Made by a program: the position numbers and the translations under genes | The notes under the pieces: model-generated | What the model was told of the DNA's origin: nothing | Databases searched by the model: none | The model's input: only the letters and a program-made list of their open reading frames with translations | NCBI RefSeq assembly: GCF_000733945.1 | Contig: NZ_JPOL01000002.1 | Location: 1,923,001-1,987,000, forward strand | Reading direction: 5' to 3' | DNA: 64,000 bases | Source of the DNA: Flavimarina sp. Hel_I_48 | Lineage (GTDB): Bacteria; Bacteroidota; Bacteroidia; Flavobacteriales; Flavobacteriaceae | In this document: positions 32,665 through 41,188 of the stretch, one piece after another | How positions within the stretch are numbered: position 1 is the first letter of the stretch | Layout: every line of letters starts with the position of its first letter

Positions 32665-33009
32665 TTATAAATCCAACACAGTCAAAATATTACGCTTCAC
32701 TTCAACTAGATATCGAGTAGGTAATACACCAATTTTTTCTACCAATCTTTGATTGTCAATTACCCTTATCTGATCAATCATGATGTCGCAATCTTCATTG
32801 AGACCGGCGATTCCTTTGTTTAGATGAACACGTAATAATTTGGTCTCTTTTCTTACTTGCGTGGTCAATGGACAAATCAACGTACTGGGGTGGGGAACCG
32901 CGTTGAGGAGATCGGTTTGAATGATAAGTACTGGTCTTGTTTTGCCGGGTTCTGTTCCTTTATTAGGGTTGAGGTTGGCTATCCAAATTTCATATTGTTT
33001 AATCTGCAT
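32665..33009 (-). CDS. PemK/MazF-family endoribonuclease toxin (module 4)
   Basis: A 114-residue toxin of the CcdB/PemK fold. The N-terminus MQIKQYEIWIANLNPNKGTE followed by PGKTRPVLII carries the conserved G-x-x-[KR]-RP-V element and the catalytic region. STLICPLTTQVR, HLNKG and DCDIMIDQIRVID, with the late ILTVLDL, match the family. The frame is open to 33024, but the ATG at 33009 gives the family start and overlaps the antitoxin by 11 bases. Such toxins cut mRNA at short sequence motifs; the motif here is unknown. Confidence 0.9.
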   Translation of the reverse strand: MQIKQYEIWIANLNPNKGTEPGKTRPVLIIQTDLLNAVPHPSTLICPLTTQVRKETKLLRVHLNKGIAGLNEDCDIMIDQIRVIDNQRLVEKIGVLPTRYLVEVKRNILTVLDL

Positions 33010-33229
33010 GCTCCATATCATCAAATTCCTTTAATACTTCTAGAGAGTCGGCACCCACAAGTTCAGACTCCTTCCTTAGCTGTTTTTCAGTAAATTCCCT
33101 ATATTTTATTTTATTATAATGGTCAATAGCTTCATTGATATATCTATTTCTAGACTTCTTCAAATCCTTCAAAAGCAGTTCGGTTTCTCCAAAAATGGAA
33201 TCGTCGATTTTGAGTGAAACGGTTTTCAT
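32999..33229 (-). CDS. Antitoxin of the PemK module (module 4)
   Basis: A 76-residue protein upstream of and overlapping the PemK toxin. It opens KTVSLKIDDSIFGETELLL and has KSRNRYINEAIDHYNK, the pattern of ribbon-helix-helix (CopG/MetJ-like) repressors. The acidic C-terminus EVLKEFDDMEHAD would occupy the toxin's active site. It probably represses its own promoter, which should lie in 33230-33362, although I did not find a clear operator there. Confidence 0.8.
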   Translation of the reverse strand: MKTVSLKIDDSIFGETELLLKDLKKSRNRYINEAIDHYNKIKYREFTEKQLRKESELVGADSLEVLKEFDDMEHAD

Positions 33230-33362
33230 AGAAAATAATTTAAGAGTAAATATACATCATTTTAATATATACTTTAATACTATCATTTAATGGAAGTTTA
33301 GGTCAATTTTTAAGCGGATAATAGAAAGTATTGAACCCAGGATCAAGGAAGTAAAGCTTTCT

Positions 33363-34310
33363 TTAAAATGCAGCTTGCTTTAAATAAACATTTTTATGAC
33401 TATCTAGCGCCTCACCGTGATTAAAAAAGACGTTTTTACCCTCAAAATCGGCCTGAATCAGGTAGAAATTACCCTTAAAATAGCTTTTTTTGACGGTCAC
33501 TTCCAGAGATGTTCTTGATTGTGAAACAACCAGTTGATGCGGAAGTAAAAGCAGTTCCTGATCTTCAATATTTTCAAAAAGCGCTCCAGATAAATGGATA
33601 ACATCGCCAAAAAATGAGGCTACATACGCGTTTTTAGGGTGTTTATAGAGATTTTCTGGAGTAGCCGTCTGCATAAACATGCCATCGCGCATTATTTTTA
33701 TTTCATCAGAAAAAGAAAGCGCTTCCTCGCTATCGTGAGTAGCGGTTATGCATGTAATATTTTCTTTTTTTAAATAAATATACAGCCGTCGCCGAAGATC
33801 ATTTCTCCTAAAATTGTCTATATGACTAAAGGGTTCGTCGAGCAGCAGCAATTCTGGTTCCTTAGCGATAGCGCGAGCCAGCGCCACACGTTGTTTTTGG
33901 CCACCGCTGAGCAGTTTTACATGTACATCTTTAAAAGCTGTAAGATCTACGACTTCAAGTAATTCTGCTACGCGCGCATTACGTTCTTTCATAAAATTGC
34001 GCGACAGGAACTTCCCAATATTATCAGCCACGGAAATGTAAGGCATCAGATCAAAATCCTGCGCGAGGTATTTGATAAACGGTTCGCCGGGAACAAGGTT
34101 GAAATTAGGCCCAAGCAGTTCCTTTTCTTTCCAGAAAATCTGTCCGTTTTCCAGATGATAAAGGCCATAAATAAGCTGTAAAAGGGTGCTTTTTCCGCAG
34201 CCACTTTCGCCCAGTATAGAAATATGCCGCCCTTCAGAAACTGTAAAATCCATATCCTGAAGAACGATTTCCTGATCGTAGGCGAATTTATCTATTTTGA
34301 CTTGGAGCAT
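33363..34310 (-). CDS. ABC transporter ATP-binding protein (orphan, PotA/FbpC-like)
   Basis: A 315-residue ATPase subunit. The Walker A is GESGCGKST, the Q-loop is in YLAQDFDLMP, the signature is LSGGQKQRVALARAIA and Walker B is LLLLDEPFSHID, followed by the H-loop TATHD. After residue 220 comes a TOBE-like beta-rich domain, typical for the importers of spermidine, iron or molybdate. No permease or binding protein gene is next to it. It may serve a transporter elsewhere, or be a remnant. No membrane segment of its own. Confidence 0.85.
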   Translation of the reverse strand: MLQVKIDKFAYDQEIVLQDMDFTVSEGRHISILGESGCGKSTLLQLIYGLYHLENGQIFWKEKELLGPNFNLVPGEPFIKYLAQDFDLMPYISVADNIGKFLSRNFMKERNARVAELLEVVDLTAFKDVHVKLLSGGQKQRVALARAIAKEPELLLLDEPFSHIDNFRRNDLRRRLYIYLKKENITCITATHDSEEALSFSDEIKIMRDGMFMQTATPENLYKHPKNAYVASFFGDVIHLSGALFENIEDQELLLLPHQLVVSQSRTSLEVTVKKSYFKGNFYLIQADFEGKNVFFNHGEALDSHKNVYLKQAAF

Positions 34311-34325
34311 TTTTAGTATATAAAA

Positions 34326-34362
34326 ACCTCACAGTCGCTATAGTTATACGGTGCTGTGAGGT
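34326..34362. terminator. Hairpin related to the one at 32540
   Basis: ACCTCACAG (34326-34334) pairs with CTGTGAGGT (34354-34362) around a loop of 19 bases. It sits just before the start of the ABC ATPase, between that gene and the tandem repeat, and seems part of a dispersed hairpin family rather than a dedicated terminator. Confidence 0.5.
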
Positions 34363-34444
34363 CTGGTTATGTATTTTCTCGAAAGTAGTCAGATCGAGTT
34401 TGATCGTGAAGAGCGTGCATTAAGATCCCTTCATAAACGAAAAG

Positions 34445-34560
34445 CTTCTCGATATATTTTCAATTTCGCTACCGCTTCATTGAAAACACTCGAAGTGACA
34501 CTTCTCGATGTATTTTCCAATCGCGCTACCGCTTTATTAAAACACCCGAAGTAACACTTC
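34445..34560. repeat. Two tandem 56-bp repeats
   Basis: CTTCTCGAT at 34445 recurs at 34501, with GCTACCGCTT, ATTRAAAACAC-like and CGAAGT segments at the same spacing in both copies; a third, truncated start is at 34557. The two are about 85-90 percent alike. The stretch 34371-34594 otherwise contains no gene I accept. Confidence 0.6.
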
Positions 34561-34594
34561 GTATGCTATCTTGTTTTTCAATGTTTCCAATTGC

Positions 34595-36736
34595 TTATTT
34601 CGGTAGCTTTTCAAACCCCATAGTATAGAATGTAAAGGCAAAAATGTCTGCGGTTTGCTCGATGGTTTTGCTCACGGGTGTTCCTGCGCCATGACCGGCA
34701 TCTGTTTCAATGCGAATGAGAACAGGAGCATTACCCGTTTGTTTTTCCTGCAATTCCGCAGCAAATTTAAAGCTGTGTGCCGGTACTACGCGGTCATCAT
34801 GATCGCCCGTGGTTACCAGTGTCGCGGGATAATCATTGCCAGCTTTTACATTGTGTACCGGTGAATAACCTTTGATGTATTCAAACATTTCCTTACTATC
34901 TTCAGAAGTTCCATAATCATACGCCCAGCCTGCACCGGCAGTAAAAGTGTGGTAACGTAGCATATCCATAACACCTACCGCGGGAAGCGCAACCTGCATA
35001 AGATCTGGCCGCTGGGTCATGGTGGCACCCACTAAAAGTCCACCGTTTGAACCACCACGAATGGCAAGATATTCTTTTGAAGTATAATCATTCGCGATCA
35101 GATATTCCGCAGCTGCGATAAAATCATCAAAAACATTCTGTTTCTTCATCTTGATGCCCCCGTCGTGCCACTCTTTACCATATTCGCCACCGCCTCTAAG
35201 GTTGGGCACCGCATAAATACCTCCCATTTCCATCCAGATTGCATTGGTGATGCTGAAAGAAGGGGTGAGGCTAATGTCAAAACCACCGTAGCCGTATAGC
35301 ATTGTAGGATTTTTACCATCAAGTTTAATTCCTTTTTTATGGGTAATGATCATGGGCACTTTGGTGCCATCTTTTGAAGTATAAAAAACCTGCTTGCTTT
35401 CATACTGTTCAGGATCAAAATTGATACCTGGTTTTTGAAACAGTTCTGACTTTCCACTGGAGATATCATATTTGTAAATGTTACCGGGAGTAACATAGTT
35501 TGTAAAAGAATAATAAAGTGCTTTATCTTCTTTTTCGGCACCAAAACCACCTACGCTCCCCACGCCCGGAAGTTCTACTTCACGAATCAATTTACCATCA
35601 TAATCGTATTGTTTTACCTGTGATACAGCATCAACCATATATTCTGCAAAAATGGAACCGCCGCCGGTAGAAGGGGAAAGCACATTTTTTGTTTCTGGAA
35701 TAAAGTCTACCCAATTCTCAGGCGTTGGGTTTGTCGCATCTACGGTAACTATTTTTCGGTTGGGCGCGTTCCTATTTGTCGCGATGTAAAGTTTTGAACC
35801 TACATTATCCAATACACCAGAATCAGTGTCCGTATTGTCAAGAATAGTCACAAAATCACTTCCGGGTTTTGTAAGGTCTTTGATCATCAATTTATTTCCA
35901 GAAGTTGAGGTACGTGGATTAATGATGAGGTAATGATCATCTTCTGTTACCTGTGCACTAATATAACGGTGCTTTTGATCTTCGGTCCCACCATAAATTA
36001 GCGCATCATCTCTTTGCGGCGTGCCCAATTTGTGATAATAAACTTTATGCTGATCTGTTTTTGCCGAAAGTTCGCTGCCCTCTGGTTTGTCATAACTGGA
36101 GTAATAAAAACCTTCATTTCCCAACCAGGACATACCACTAAATTTAATATCTTTGAGAGTATCTTCCATAATCTCGCTATTTTCAGCGTTCATGACAAGT
36201 ACCTTGCGCCAGTCGCTCCCTCCTTCAGAAATACTGTAGGCTGCAAGTTTTCCATTTTTTGAAAAATTCATACCGCCCAGGGACACCGTTCCGTCTTCAG
36301 AAAATGTATTGGGATCCAGAAAAACAGTCGCTGTATCAGGATTTTCCCCTGTTTTATATCTGTAAATGACGTACTGGTTCTGCAGGCCATCATTTTTATA
36401 GAAATAGGTATAATTACCTTCTTTAAAAGGCGCGCCTATTTTTTCATAATTCCAGATTTTCTCCAGTTTTTGCTTTATTTCTTCGCGGTAGGGGATTTTT
36501 TCTAAATAATCATACGTGACTTTGTTTTCTGCCTTTACCCAGGCTTCGGTTTCTGCGCTGCGATCGTCTTCAAGCCAGCGGTAAGGGTCTTTTACTTCTT
36601 CGCCAAAATAGGTGTCAATAGTATCTACCTTCTTGGTTTCAGGATATTCTAAGCTCATGCTATTAACTTTAGTTGAATCTTTCTGGCTGTAGCCTAATGT
36701 GGCAAGCAGAAAAAATAAGTAGTTTATTTTTTTCAT
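34595..36736 (-). CDS. Prolyl oligopeptidase (S9A family)
   Basis: A 713-residue serine peptidase that cuts short peptides after proline, with an N-terminal signal-like stretch ([15 protein letters not shown]), so probably exported to the periplasm. The N-terminal part has [17 protein letters not shown], typical of S9A, leading into the seven-bladed propeller. The C-terminal hydrolase has the nucleophile S563 in [13 protein letters not shown], the aspartate in GDHDDRVVP (647-648) and H682 in DAGHGAGTP, at positions very close to those of known prolyl oligopeptidases. A terminator separates it from asd upstream. Confidence 0.93.
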   Translation of the reverse strand: MKKINYLFFLLATLGYSQKDSTKVNSMSLEYPETKKVDTIDTYFGEEVKDPYRWLEDDRSAETEAWVKAENKVTYDYLEKIPYREEIKQKLEKIWNYEKIGAPFKEGNYTYFYKNDGLQNQYVIYRYKTGENPDTATVFLDPNTFSEDGTVSLGGMNFSKNGKLAAYSISEGGSDWRKVLVMNAENSEIMEDTLKDIKFSGMSWLGNEGFYYSSYDKPEGSELSAKTDQHKVYYHKLGTPQRDDALIYGGTEDQKHRYISAQVTEDDHYLIINPRTSTSGNKLMIKDLTKPGSDFVTILDNTDTDSGVLDNVGSKLYIATNRNAPNRKIVTVDATNPTPENWVDFIPETKNVLSPSTGGGSIFAEYMVDAVSQVKQYDYDGKLIREVELPGVGSVGGFGAEKEDKALYYSFTNYVTPGNIYKYDISSGKSELFQKPGINFDPEQYESKQVFYTSKDGTKVPMIITHKKGIKLDGKNPTMLYGYGGFDISLTPSFSITNAIWMEMGGIYAVPNLRGGGEYGKEWHDGGIKMKKQNVFDDFIAAAEYLIANDYTSKEYLAIRGGSNGGLLVGATMTQRPDLMQVALPAVGVMDMLRYHTFTAGAGWAYDYGTSEDSKEMFEYIKGYSPVHNVKAGNDYPATLVTTGDHDDRVVPAHSFKFAAELQEKQTGNAPVLIRIETDAGHGAGTPVSKTIEQTADIFAFTFYTMGFEKLPK

Positions 36737-36774
36737 GGTGGAAACGCGTTGGTTTTCTCAAATATAACCCAAAA

Positions 36775-36807
36775 AAAACCTCCCGAACATGCCGTTCGGG
36801 AGGTTTT
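36775..36807 (-). terminator. Intrinsic terminator after asd
   Basis: AAAACCTCCCGAAC (36775-36788) pairs with GTTCGGGAGGTTTT (36794-36807) around ATGCC: a long perfect stem. On the minus strand the run of A at 36769-36777 becomes the U-run, so it ends the asd transcript, just before the start of the prolyl oligopeptidase gene. Confidence 0.9.
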
Positions 36808-36827
36808 AACGTTTAACAAAGTGCCTG

Positions 36828-37817
36828 TTATACCAGTTCTTTTTCTACCAGATATTCAGAAATCTGTACGGCATTTGTGGCTGCGCCCTTGCGTAAATTA
36901 TCTGCCACCACCCACATGTTCAGCGTGTTGGGCTGCGAGTAGTCGCGGCGTAAACGACCTACAAAAACGTCATTTTTACCTTCGGCATAAATGGGCATGG
37001 GATACGTATTGGTTTCTGGATTGTCCTGTAAGGTAATACCAGCACTTTCCTTCAATAAATTGCGAACATCCTGAAGGTCAAAATCCTGCTCAAATTCTAC
37101 ATTGATCGCTTCACTATGACCTCCTACCACGGGAATGCGTACAGCGGTTGCGGTGACTGCGATCGTATTGTCGTTGAGGATTTTCTGGGTTTCATTGACC
37201 AGTTTCATCTCTTCTTTAGTATAGCCATTGTCCTGAAACACATCGCATGCAGGGATCGCATTACGGTGAATGGGATAAGGATATGCCATAAGGCCTTTTT
37301 CGCCAGCGTATTCATTTTCTAACTGCTGTACCGCTTTTACACCGGTACCGGTTATGGACTGGTACGTAGATATTACCAGACGTTTGATCTTGTATTTTTT
37401 GTGCAATGGCGCCAGGGCAACCACCATTTGAATGGTAGAACAGTTAGGGTTTGCGATGATTTTGTCGTCTTTAGTAAGTTCTGCGGCATTGATTTCTGGC
37501 ACGATCAATTTTTTTGTACCGTCCATTCTCCAGGCAGATGAATTGTCGACCACTGTTGTACCCACCTGGGCAAACTGTGGAGCAAACTCCAATGAAGTAG
37601 CGCCACCGGCAGAAAAAATAGCGATATCTGGACGGGCCTTAATGGCTTCGGCCATGGAGAAAATAGTATACTCCTGATCTTTAAAAACGATTTTCTTACC
37701 CACAGATCGTTCCGATGCTACTGGGATTAATTGAGTAATGGGAAAATTACGTTCCGCTAATACTTTCAACATGACTTGACCTACCATACCGGTGGCACCT
37801 ACAACTGCTACTTTCAT
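36828..37817 (-). CDS. asd: Aspartate-semialdehyde dehydrogenase
   Basis: Reduces aspartyl phosphate to aspartate semialdehyde with NADPH, a branch point to lysine, diaminopimelate, threonine and methionine. The 329-residue protein begins with the nucleotide-binding MKVAVVGATGMVGQ. The catalytic cysteine is C126 in IANPNCSTIQMV, and the catalytic histidine is in VVGGHSEAINVEF. It also has FSAGGATS and DNSSAWRM. Length and motifs are ordinary. It is followed by a strong terminator and preceded by a 310-base gap. Confidence 0.96.
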   Translation of the reverse strand: MKVAVVGATGMVGQVMLKVLAERNFPITQLIPVASERSVGKKIVFKDQEYTIFSMAEAIKARPDIAIFSAGGATSLEFAPQFAQVGTTVVDNSSAWRMDGTKKLIVPEINAAELTKDDKIIANPNCSTIQMVVALAPLHKKYKIKRLVISTYQSITGTGVKAVQQLENEYAGEKGLMAYPYPIHRNAIPACDVFQDNGYTKEEMKLVNETQKILNDNTIAVTATAVRIPVVGGHSEAINVEFEQDFDLQDVRNLLKESAGITLQDNPETNTYPMPIYAEGKNDVFVGRLRRDYSQPNTLNMWVVADNLRKGAATNAVQISEYLVEKELV

Positions 37818-38127
37818 ATATTGATCTTCTATTTTGAATCCTAAATGTGGACCTATTCTGCTTATTTACCTTGAGCGTTTTGAACAAGGTAGTTGATTTT
37901 TATATGTGTAAAAATAAGAAGTTGCTAAGGGATGACCTTATATCTTAATTAAAAAATACACATTTAAGGGAATTGTTATTTTAAAGAAGCGTTTTTAAAG
38001 AAATAGATCGAATTAAAGGTTGAATCAATTATTTCAATGTTATTTTCATTAAATTATATACGTTTTGAACGATTCAAAGCCACGATTTAGATCGTAATGA
38101 TTTGCTATCTTTATAAAAAGAATCAAA
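37818..38127. other. Intergenic region between asd and the fifth toxin-antitoxin module
   Basis: 310 A/T-rich bases between divergent genes. TATCTTTA (about 38108-38115), one mismatch from the TAnnTTTG box, precedes the antitoxin ATG by about 12 bases and may be its promoter. ACCTTG/CAAGGT form a weak hairpin at 37868-37890. No gene is visible. Confidence 0.45.
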
Positions 38128-38355
38128 ATGAATATAGAAGCTGAAAAAATTTCACTGACAAAATTGTTGCTGGAAACGGAAGATATCAACGTGCTCAACC
38201 AAGTCAAGGAAATCTTAGAACAGGGCCATCAGAAAACCGATTTTTGGGACGAACTGACCGATGTGCAAAAAGAGGAGATCAATCTTGGGTCTGACCAACT
38301 AGAGAATGGTGAATACGTGCGTTATGAAGATTATATTGCTAAACATAGAAAATGA
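38128..38355 (+). CDS. Antitoxin of a ParE-type module (module 5)
   Basis: A 75-residue acidic protein. The N-terminus (EKISLTKLLLETEDINVLNQ) and the end (EEINLGSDQLENGEY followed by VRYEDYIAKHRK) match a common Bacteroidota antitoxin type of which the final part binds ParE. It ends in a 4-base ATGA overlap with the toxin. It is not closely related to the antitoxins at 21877 and 28816, although the module organisation is the same. Confidence 0.82.
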   Translation: MNIEAEKISLTKLLLETEDINVLNQVKEILEQGHQKTDFWDELTDVQKEEINLGSDQLENGEYVRYEDYIAKHRK

Positions 38356-38651
38356 TCAGGGATATAATTATTTCTAAAACAGCAGAAAAAAATTTAGACA
38401 AGATCTTTGAATATTTAGAAGGCAGATGGTCTTTGAATGTAAAACACAATTTTGTCGAAAAATTGGATACGGCTCTAGAATTATTGAAAAGGGATCCAAA
38501 TATGTTTCCCGAATCACTTTCCAACCAAGGATTGCACAAATGTGTTATTACAAAGCACAATTTCATATTCTATAGATTCAATAGCAGATGGGTAAAAATT
38601 ATCACCATTTTTGATACCCGTCAAAATCCCAAAAAAACTGAACAAATTTAA
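38352..38651 (+). CDS. ParE/RelE-family toxin (module 5)
   Basis: A 99-residue toxin: IIISKTAEKNLDKIFEYLEG, then HNFVEKLDTALELLKRDPNM, FPESLSNQGLHKCVITKHN, FIFYRFNSRWVKIITIFDTR and the final QNPKKTEQ. This is the typical RelE/ParE fold order. It begins in the antitoxin stop (ATGA) and is followed by a strong terminator, so this module, unlike two others here, is transcriptionally isolated from its neighbours. Confidence 0.88.
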   Translation: MIRDIIISKTAEKNLDKIFEYLEGRWSLNVKHNFVEKLDTALELLKRDPNMFPESLSNQGLHKCVITKHNFIFYRFNSRWVKIITIFDTRQNPKKTEQI

Positions 38652-38660
38652 ATAAAAAAG

Positions 38661-38683
38661 AACCCCGGCCAGTAGCCGGGGTT
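38661..38683 (+). terminator. Intrinsic terminator after the ParE module 5
   Basis: AACCCCGGC (38661-38669) pairs with GCCGGGGTT (38675-38683) around CAGTA, followed by TAGTT. On the opposite strand the A-run before the stem also gives a U-run. Confidence 0.85.
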
Positions 38684-38754
38684 TAGTTAAAATAAAAATC
38701 TGCATGGTGCAGCGGTCCTCAGGGAAAACCTGAGTTTATGTTGGAAAATGGTGT

Positions 38755-38780
38755 TTTTTAGTCCGTTTTTAGACTAAAAA
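38755..38780 (-). terminator. Intrinsic terminator after mscL
   Basis: TTTTTAGTC (38755-38763) pairs with GACTAAAAA (38772-38780). Read on the minus strand it gives a stem ending in a U-run and lies immediately after the mscL stop. A second small hairpin CTCAGG/CCTGAG lies at about 38719-38734. Confidence 0.65.
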
Positions 38781-38783
38781 GAC

Positions 38784-39203
38784 TTATTTTTTCCTCAATT
38801 CGTCCCTAATTTCAATAAGTAATTCTTCCTGCGTAGGTCCTTTAGGTGCTGCTGGTTTTGCTTCTTCTTTTTTCTTGGTTTTTTCATAACCGCGCAGCAA
38901 CCAGAAAATTACGAAACCTATGATTATAAAATCGATTACAGCCTGTAAAAAATTTCCGTAGGTTAAGATGGCGCCGCCAGCTTCTGTAGCTGCTTCAACA
39001 GTCTCATAGTTGTTGCCATCAAGTGAAAAGAACAGGTTATTTACGTTTTGCCCATCAAGTAAAAGCCCTATTAGGGGCATAATCACATCTTTTACGAGTG
39101 ATCCTACAATTTTATTGAAGGCCTGGCCTATAATTACGGCTGTGGCCAGTGCAACGATGTCTCCCTTAAGAAGGAATTTTTTGAAGTCCGCTAAAAATGC
39201 CAT
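38784..39203 (-). CDS. mscL: Large-conductance mechanosensitive channel
   Basis: A 139-residue homopentameric inner-membrane channel that opens on membrane tension to release solutes during osmotic downshock. The N-terminal amphipathic helix MAFLADFKKFLLKGDIVALA is followed by the first helix with AVIIGQAFNKIVGSLVKDVIMPLIG, the conserved gate. The periplasmic loop is rather short; the second helix is VIDFIIIGFVIFWLL. The charged C-terminus has the Ala/Pro/Lys-rich EEAKPAAPKGPTQEEL, then LLIEIRDELRKK forming the usual helical bundle. Upstream TATTTTCG (minus strand, 39230-39237) is a near-consensus -7 box. Confidence 0.96.
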   Translation of the reverse strand: MAFLADFKKFLLKGDIVALATAVIIGQAFNKIVGSLVKDVIMPLIGLLLDGQNVNNLFFSLDGNNYETVEAATEAGGAILTYGNFLQAVIDFIIIGFVIFWLLRGYEKTKKKEEAKPAAPKGPTQEELLIEIRDELRKK

Positions 39204-39274
39204 GTTTTGATATTTTGATGGTTAAGACGCGAAAATAGAAAAAAATTAATGGATTTCTTATAAATATCGGTTAT

Positions 39275-40372
39275 TTAAGTATTTACGATTTTCCTTTTTA
39301 CACGTTGGGAAATTGCGGTCAACAATTCATAGGAAATGGAACCTACTTTTTTGGCCAGTTCAGGAAGTGGTGCTCCTTTGCCAAAAATGATTACCTCGTC
39401 ACCTTCCTCGCACGCAATCTGGGTTACATCCACCATAACCATATCCATACAGACATTGCCCAGAATAGGCGCTTTTTTACCTTTTATGGTAACATAGCCT
39501 TTTCCATTACCGTATTCGCGCGAGATACCATCGGCGTGGCCCAGTGGGATCGTGGCGCTGCGTTCTGGTTTTTCTGCAAAATGCGCGCGATTGTAGCCCA
39601 CGCTTTCTCCTGGTTCAATCTCATGGATCTGTGAAATTAAACTTTTTAAGGTAGCCACCGGTTTAAGATGGGCGTCTTCCCCGGGATCATTGCCATAACC
39701 ATACAAACCTATGCCGGTGCGCACCATATCAAACTGTGCTTCTTCAAAATTGATAATACCAGAGGTATTGCTTTGATGTAAAATAGGCGCGTAGCCCAGA
39801 CCAGTAATCATTTTGCTGGCGCAGCTTTTAAATTTGGAAATCTGGTTGCGCGTAAATTCTTGTTCGTTGAGATCTTCGCTCGCTACAAGGTGGGAAAAGA
39901 GCGATTTAACTCGAATAACCTCATTTTTTTTAAGGGTTTTAAGGAGCTGGTCTTCGTTTCCTGGCTTAAAGCCCAGCCGGTTGAGGCCGGTGTTGAATTT
40001 GATATGAACGGGATAATCCTGTAATTTTTTTTCTTCCGCGATAGCGATAAACGCTTCCAGCACCCGGTAGCTATAGATATTGGGCTCCAGGCAATGGGTA
40101 ATGATTTCCTCAAAGGTTTCCAACTGGGGATGCAGTACGAGAATGGGAGTAGTTATACCGCCTTTGCGCAGGGCGACTCCTTCTGCGGCGTAGGCCACGG
40201 CAAAGTAATCCACATGGAGGCTTTCCAGTTTTTGCGCTACCGCTACCGCATCTGTACCGTAACCAAAGGCTTTTGTGACCGCGAGCATTTTAACGCCCGG
40301 TTTTACCTTTGATTTCAAATAATTGAAATTATGGGCGAGCGCTGCCAAATCTATTTCCAGAACCGTCGCCAT
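39275..40372 (-). CDS. alr: Alanine racemase
   Basis: PLP-dependent enzyme making D-alanine for peptidoglycan. The 365-residue protein has the PLP lysine K34 in MLAVTKAFGYG (the usual form is VVKADAYG, so this is a Bacteroidota variant). HIKFNTGLNRLGF, the TSGIINF phosphate-binding loop, GIGLYGYG, and the second catalytic tyrosine in SVGYNRAHF follow in order. The start ATG overlaps the tdk stop by one base, so tdk and alr form an operon. The active-site tyrosine identity is by pattern only. Confidence 0.93.
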   Translation of the reverse strand: MATVLEIDLAALAHNFNYLKSKVKPGVKMLAVTKAFGYGTDAVAVAQKLESLHVDYFAVAYAAEGVALRKGGITTPILVLHPQLETFEEIITHCLEPNIYSYRVLEAFIAIAEEKKLQDYPVHIKFNTGLNRLGFKPGNEDQLLKTLKKNEVIRVKSLFSHLVASEDLNEQEFTRNQISKFKSCASKMITGLGYAPILHQSNTSGIINFEEAQFDMVRTGIGLYGYGNDPGEDAHLKPVATLKSLISQIHEIEPGESVGYNRAHFAEKPERSATIPLGHADGISREYGNGKGYVTIKGKKAPILGNVCMDMVMVDVTQIACEEGDEVIIFGKGAPLPELAKKVGSISYELLTAISQRVKRKIVNT

Positions 40373-41013
40373 TATTTGGAATTTGTAGAAGGTTTTTTGT
40401 CGCTGGGCTGCGGCACATCCACTTTTTTTGAACGTTCGCGCGCCATTGCTTTATAAAATGCACCACGGCTCAAGGGTTCATATTCTTCGGTTTCACCTAA
40501 TAGAACCAAATCTTCGCTCGCCGCCTTTCTGTAACTGAACTGCGCAAGATTCCCCGTACGTGTACATACGGCGTGTACTTTTGTGACATATTCTGCCGTG
40601 GCCATCAAAGCGGGCATGGGACCAAAGGGATTTCCCTTAAAATCCATATCCAGACCGGCCACGATCACGCGCACACCGCGGTTTGCAAGATCATTGCAAA
40701 CCTTCACGATTTCATTGTCAAAAAACTGTGCTTCGTCTATACCCACCACATCGCAATCATCTGCCAGGATGGGGATATTTGCCGCTGCGGGAACGGGGGT
40801 GGAACGAATTTCATTGGCATCATGGGAGATTACCAGATCTTCGTCATAGCGCACATCTATGGCCGGTTTAAAAATTTCAACCTTCTGTTTTGCAAACTTG
40901 GCGCGTTTGAGTCGGCGTATCAATTCTTCGGTTTTGCCCGAAAACATGGAGCCGCAAATGACTTCTATCCAACCAAATTGCTCTTTGTGATTAACGGTAT
41001 TTTCGAGAAACAT
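40372..41013 (-). CDS. tdk: Thymidine kinase (type II)
   Basis: Phosphorylates thymidine in nucleotide salvage. From the ATG at 41013 it is 213 residues; the frame is open to a second ATG at 41034, but [19 protein letters not shown] is the usual N-terminus. The P-loop is [10 protein letters not shown], the catalytic glutamate lies in [10 protein letters not shown], and the lasso domain is around [15 protein letters not shown]. Some of the usual zinc-binding cysteines of the lasso are absent here, with Thr in CTRT. The first gene of the tdk-alr operon. Confidence 0.94.
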   Translation of the reverse strand: MFLENTVNHKEQFGWIEVICGSMFSGKTEELIRRLKRAKFAKQKVEIFKPAIDVRYDEDLVISHDANEIRSTPVPAAANIPILADDCDVVGIDEAQFFDNEIVKVCNDLANRGVRVIVAGLDMDFKGNPFGPMPALMATAEYVTKVHAVCTRTGNLAQFSYRKAASEDLVLLGETEEYEPLSRGAFYKAMARERSKKVDVPQPSDKKPSTNSK

Positions 41014-41069
41014 TTTGTACTTTTCAATTCCCAAACGGCAGGTTTACCGTCTGAAGGTGCAAGGCAGGA

Positions 41070-41077
41070 CAAATTTA
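41070..41077 (-). promoter_or_regulatory. -7 box of the tdk-alr operon
   Basis: On the minus strand TAAATTTG matches TAnnTTTG perfectly and lies 56 bases before the tdk ATG at 41013. The -33 TTG is missing at the expected distance. Confidence 0.5.
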
Positions 41078-41188
41078 GTAAATAGTATGAACCTTCCGCA
41101 CACGGCCATCCTCATTTTTATAAAGGCCTTTAGGATCCTTAATTTTACCGTTTATATTAATTATAAGTAGCGAATTAATAAAAAAGTT

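Noticed and set aside
34369..34554. 61-residue frame in the repeat-containing gap before the prolyl oligopeptidase
   Set aside because: It runs through the 56-base tandem repeat and has no family resemblance.
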